64,000 bases of DNA, from positions 165,205,270 to 165,269,269 of the forward strand of contig NC_089220.1 of NCBI RefSeq assembly GCF_963924675.1. The letters run 5' to 3'. Within the stretch, counting starts at the first letter, position 1; the number at the start of each line of letters is the position of its first letter. The DNA comes from Phocoena phocoena. Its lineage: Eukaryota > Chordata > Mammalia > Artiodactyla > Phocoenidae. Made by a program: the position numbers and the translations under genes. Positions 48,101 to 54,100 of this stretch are shown here, piece by piece. Below the pieces are notes generated by a model. That model saw only the letters and a list, made by a program, of their open reading frames with translations, searched no databases and had not been told where the DNA came from.

Positions 48101-51100
48101 GCTGCTGCAGGATGGTAGGGAACATGGGACGGCCAGTGATTTCTGTGACCATCTGCCCACTGCTGCATTTCTTTTGCTGTGAAGTGAGTTTCTTGATCAG
48201 AACCACTGCTGTGTAGAATACCACGGCAGTGGAGCATCTTTACTGTGATTTCTACCTTAAATTTCTAACTGTTCAGAAAAGGCTTCAGTTTTCCACTGCT
48301 ATGGGGATTCTGGAGATTCCTCAGGCAAGAAAGCCACACACTCACAATACCTCCCTCTACCAATCGGAGATTTTAAGGAATATACTTTCTTTCAGCTTCT
48401 GCTTTTTCAAAAAATATTTTCTTTAGATTTTAAACTTGTCGGTAGAAGGCTGTTTGAGCAGCATCACTTGGATACCATTACTTGATGTTTCCAGCAACTA
48501 TTTTTTATCTGTAAAACATTTTGGAGTAGGGGAAATGAGAAGAGATGGGACTAATGGTCAGGGAGAGAGATGTCACATTAATAAACAGAACTGTTTCCTT
48601 GGGCCTCTGTCACAACAAAATTAATTACATTATGTTCTGACTGATCTGAGTCCCTCTTGTAATAAAATTGGGAAAGTGTGGATTGCTTCTATTACAATTT
48701 TCTAAAGTTGTGTTTGCTTTTATTATTAGGAATTGAGTGACCTTCATATAGAAGCGCTTTCCGTGTTGGCCAATTGCCTTGAAGATATGGATACCATGGT
48801 GATGATTCAGCAGACAGGGGGTCTTAAGAAGCTCCTATCATTTGCAGAAAACTCTACAATTCCTGATATTCAAAAGAATGCAGCAAGAGCAATTACTAAA
48901 GCCGCTTATGATCGTATGTCTCATTTTGTATAAACTAAGCATACCTATTTCCTCCTGTAGTCTTGATTTCAATTAGTACTAACAAATGGTACAGCATTTG
49001 TCTGCTTTTAGATGGTCATTTGAGGATAGTGCTATACTTACTATTTAAGATCAAAATTCATCTCAATGCTAGTAAGTAAAAGTAGAAATTGCTTTGTCCA
49101 GGATTTAATAAACTCAATATGATTTAATTATAACCTATTTTTAAACAGTTAATTCCTAAATTAAGTTTTAAGCTTTTATTTCTCCTGATTTTGAAATTTT
49201 ACAGAATGTATGCACTCTCTATAATCCCGAAAACATCATTTCAATAAATCCACATTTGGAATGATATCTATACAGTAATTTCGAGTTGCAGCTGGAGTCT
49301 AGCTGTTCCATGTTATATAGCTGTGAAAAATAATATGCTCATACTATACACAAAATACAATTTTCATTTCACTGGCAAGCTATGTTGACATAAATCTGTA
49401 AAATATGGGAGATTAATTACATCATGAGCACTGAAGATAAAATTATAGTTTCAATTTATGTATATTTGGAGTATTTTATTTAATAAAAGATGTGATTTTA
49501 TTTTCCCCCCTCCACATCACCCCTCTTATAAATGATGACAGCTTTGACTACTTTAAGTGATTTATATTCTAAACATATTACTCACATCTGTATATATGTC
49601 TATATTATGGGAAACATTTCCTTTTCAACCCATACTGGATTTCTTCAAAGTTTTAATGCAGTATGCCAAATTTCACCTCCCAGTACTAAGTCAATAGAGA
49701 GGGGCCTCGTGAGTTACCTCATACAGGCCAAATCTAAAGACAGCCTGTAAAATTAATTTTGACAAAATTGCTTAATTCAGAATTCTCCCAAAAGGAACTT
49801 AGGCGTTGTCATTACCTGGTCAGTTCTGTTCTCCATCTATCCCAGGCCTTCTTAGTTATTTGAGACCAGATGAGAGGGCAATGGAAAGACATGAGCAATG
49901 TCAAACCTAAAATTTTTACGTATCTCAACTTCTCTTTGGGTTTCGGCCCCTCTTGTGATACAAGTTTTGTGAGTTTATTACCCATCACGCGATACAGTAG
50001 TGAAAAGAGCACGGGATGGAGAGCTCTTGCACTCTAGTTCTACTACTAATTACGCTACTGGCACTGCAGTGACCTAGGGTTGTGTCTGTGAGTGAGCTAC
50101 AGCCTATCTGGATCTGTTTATGAATTCATTTATTAATGTTTATTAAGCCCCCAGTTTGTATGAACAAACCCAGGGCAGGCAAGTAAGCAGGCAGTCGCGA
50201 TGCCGTGTTAAACGTGCCTGATGATGGGGGAACAGGATCCCCCAGGAGGTTCCACCTAACGCAGACTCGGGTCAGACAAGCCTTCCCGGAACAGGTGATT
50301 TACAGGCTCGGACCTAGAGGAGATGAGGGAAACTGGCTAGGCAAAGAAGGTCCTGGTGGGTCGGCGGGGCTCAGCAGTGCTCTGAGGAGAAGGGACAGTG
50401 TGTAGTGGCCAGAGAGGGGCAGAGCGTGGTGAGTTCCAGAGCTGAAAGTTTCCAGAATGGCCAGTGAATAGAGTGCAGCAGAAAACAGAGTCCAGGCCGG
50501 AGAAGTCGTGAGGCGCCACGTGCTAATGGGCATCACGGGCCAAGTTTAGGGGCTTTGGACTTTATTTTCATGGCAACAAAGCACCCCTCAAGTGACTTAG
50601 GGAGGGGAGGGAACCCTACAGATGTTCACTTTTTAGAGAAAGAGCACTCTTGCTGCAAAGTGGAGAAGAGATTAGACATGCACAGGACCAGCTGCAGGAA
50701 GACCGGGAAGGGGACTGCTGCGGTGATCGAGGTGAGAGGGGGGTCGTGAAGCAGAGCCGAGGTGGTCGTGATGGACTCAGAGGCGTCTGCAAGGAGACCC
50801 AGCAGCACGGTGCTTGAGGGTCCATATGGGTTTGTTGAATGACTCTGTGGGTTGGGGAAAGAAGAAGGTAATGCCAAGGACAAGGCCTTCTGGCTTGGAC
50901 AGCCGGACGTAGGATGGTGCCACTCACAGAAATGGGGAACTCAAGAAGAAGGGCAGGTTTTGACTGAAGGAAAGGAGATGAGGTCTGTTCTTTTTTGAAA
51001 AATTGTAAAATACACATAGTATAAAATTCACCGACTTCACCATTTCTAAGCGTACAGTTCAGTGGTATTAAATACATTCATGTTGTGCTACCATCACCAC

Positions 51101-54100
51101 CATCCAGCTGCAGGCCTCTTCGTCTCACAAGCCTAACCTCCTGTACCCATGAATAAATAACTCCCCCCTTCTCCCTCCCTGCAGTCCTTGGAAACCATTC
51201 TTTCTGTCTGTGTGAGTTTGACTACAAGTACTTATATAAGTGGAATCATACAATATTTGTCCTTTTGTGATTGGCTTATTTCACTGAACATAATGTCCTC
51301 AAGGTTCATTCATGTTGTAGCATGTGTCAGGATGTCCTTCCTTTTCGACTCTGAAAAATATGCCATTGTATAATTATATCACATTTGTTGATCCTTTCAT
51401 CTGCTAATAGACACCTGGATTGCTTCCACCTTTTGGGTACAGTGAATAATGCTGCTATGAACACAGATGTACAAATATCTCTTTGGGCCCCCGCTTCCAA
51501 TTCTTTTTTTGTGTGTGTGCTGTACGCGGGCCTCTCACTGCTGTGGCCTCTCCCGTTGTGGAGCACAGGCTCCGGACGCGCAGGCTCAGCAGCCACGGCT
51601 CACGGGCCCAGCCGCTCCGCGGCATGTGGGATCTTCCTGGACCGGGGCACGAACCCGTGTCCCCTGCACTGGCAGGCAGACTCCCAACCACTGCGCCACC
51701 AGGGAAGCCCCCACTTCCAATTCTTTAGGGTATACATCCAGAATTGGAATTGCTGAATCATACGGTAATTCTACGTTTACTAATTTGAGGAACTGCCATA
51801 CTGTTTTCCATAGCAGCTACACCATTTTACATTCCCGTCAACAGGGCACAAGGGTTCCAATTTCTCCACATTCTTGCCAACACTTGGTATATTCTGTCTT
51901 TTTCTCTTTTTTTTTAATAGTAGCCATCCTAATGGGTGTGAAGTGGTATCTCTTTGTGTTTTGATTTGCATTTCCTTCATGGTTAGTGATGTTGAGCATC
52001 TTTTTCATGTGCTAAATAGCCATTTAAAAAATCTTCTTTGGAGAAATGCCTATTCAAATCCTTTGCCCATTTTTAAACTGGGTTTAAAATTTTTTTGTTA
52101 TTGAATTGTAGGAGTTTTTATATTTTCTAGATATTCACTCCTTATCCGATATATGACTTGCAAATATTTTCTCCCATTCTGTGGGTTGCCTTTTTAACTC
52201 TATTGATTGTGTCTTTTGATGCACAGACATTTTAAACTTTGATGTAGTCCAGTTTATATTTTCTTAACTCCATTCATAAGTAGGTTTTAACAAATGTTGC
52301 TCCTTATACTGTTCCATATTCATTTATAACATTCTCTTTCTACTTTCCATCATCATAAAAGTTTTTTGTAGGCTAGGATTAGGGTTAGCATTGTCATTGC
52401 ATGTCAAAAACACAGTTTTTGTGTTTTTGACATGCAATGAAAACACAATATTTGTCCTTTTGTGATTGGCTTATTTCACTGAACATCATGTCCTCAAGGT
52501 TCATTCATGTTGTAGCATGTGTCAGGATGTCCTTCCTTTTCGACTCTGAAAAATATGCCATTGTATAATTATATCACATTTGTTGATCCTTTCATCTGCT
52601 AATAGACACCTGGATTGCTTCCACCTTTTGTTTGAAACAAAACCACATAATATACACTCTTTAAGTTTTGTTTGCTGAGTAAAGTTTTAATATGCACCCC
52701 TAAATTAGTATGCCTTTGACCTGGCACCAGGAGGAGGAAGGTGTTAACTACCATATTGCCATGAGGTTTATGAACTGCATTAACATCTCAGCAGGAGCAC
52801 AGGTGGCCCACTAGCAACTTCTGAGAATGGGTAAAGAAAAGCATCACTACATACAGATTTATTTTCAGATACAAAACCTCATGCTTTTAAATTTAGTGAT
52901 ACTGAACAAATGTTATTTTTAAAGGACATTATTCTATTAGCAGCATAATTACCTTGCCATCTTTACTTTCTGTGTAATTAACATGTAAATACTTCTCAGT
53001 GTAGCAATTCAATGAAGGTACTTGGTTAATATGTTAATTCATCTTTTAAATCCATTATAGCCATGCTGCAGTCAGCACTTTTGAGGTTTGGTGAACACAG
53101 CTGGATTTTGAGAACACTCCCAGCAGGGTTGAGAAACTAATTGCCCACAGTATTTAAATTAGTTTTTAAAAATTGTTCCAATAATTGTGTATACACTGTT
53201 TATTGTAACCATCACATACTCCAAAGTTAGTCTTTTCAAATTAATTCTTTTGGTCGATTTTCTTGATAGAATCCACTCAGAGTGTTCTGTTTAGTGAAGT
53301 TGATTGAGCATCATCTCGGAAGTCTTTTTTTTTTTTTTTTTTTGCGGTACGCAGGCCTCTCACTGTTGTGGCCTCTCCCGTTGCGAAGCACAGGCTCCGG
53401 ATGCGCAGGCTCAGCGGCCATGGCCCACGGGCCCAGCCGCTCTGCGGCATGTGGGATCTTCCCGGACCGGGGCACGAACCCGTGTCCCCTGCACCGGCAG
53501 GCGCACTCTCAACCACTGCGCCACCAGGGAAGCCCATCTTGGAAGTCTTAATTATAAATCTGAGGATTTTAAGTCAGAGATTCTGGAAAAGTTTGAGATC
53601 TTGTTTATTCAGGGAAAACTAATAAGGACTACATATATTTTAAAACATTTTAGGGGCCATATACTTGAGATTTAAGTATTAATCGCAGCTTGTTAATGAA
53701 ACAGTTATGGCCTGACTGAATTCCAGTTTTAAGTGAAACGAGCAGGGATTAAAATGATAGGATTATAGGACATGGTTCATGATTGCTTTAAGACGAATGA
53801 ACAGAAGTGTTAGTGACTTAGCTTGTGCCAGTGATGGCCAGATTGCTCCGGCATACATCTGTGTATCAGAGGAACAAAGGCCAAAACAGTATTTGCAAAG
53901 GTGGTGACATCTGACCGTGATACCGCTTCTGTGAAAAAGGTAATTTTTAAAAATCATTGTTGAAAGAAGACAAAAATCAATAAAAGTGGAAACCTAGTTG
54001 CTATAATTTCTGAAGATATCTCTGGGAAAAAAAGTTAATTAAAATATGTACAAGTAGTGAATTATTTCCACATGTTGATGTAATCTAAGGTAGTATAAGC

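Larger units (their letters stand above)
50993..52340 (-). mobile_element. Old L1 3' part, minus strand, interrupted by a SINE
   Basis: Reversed L1 3' UTR from about 50993 ('ttgtaaaatacacatagtat', reversed) through the reversed ORF2 C-terminus to about 52340. No open frame. A SINE sits at 51507-51710. A 186-bp piece (51250-51435) is duplicated 1.2 kb downstream at 52445-52630. Confidence 0.82.
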
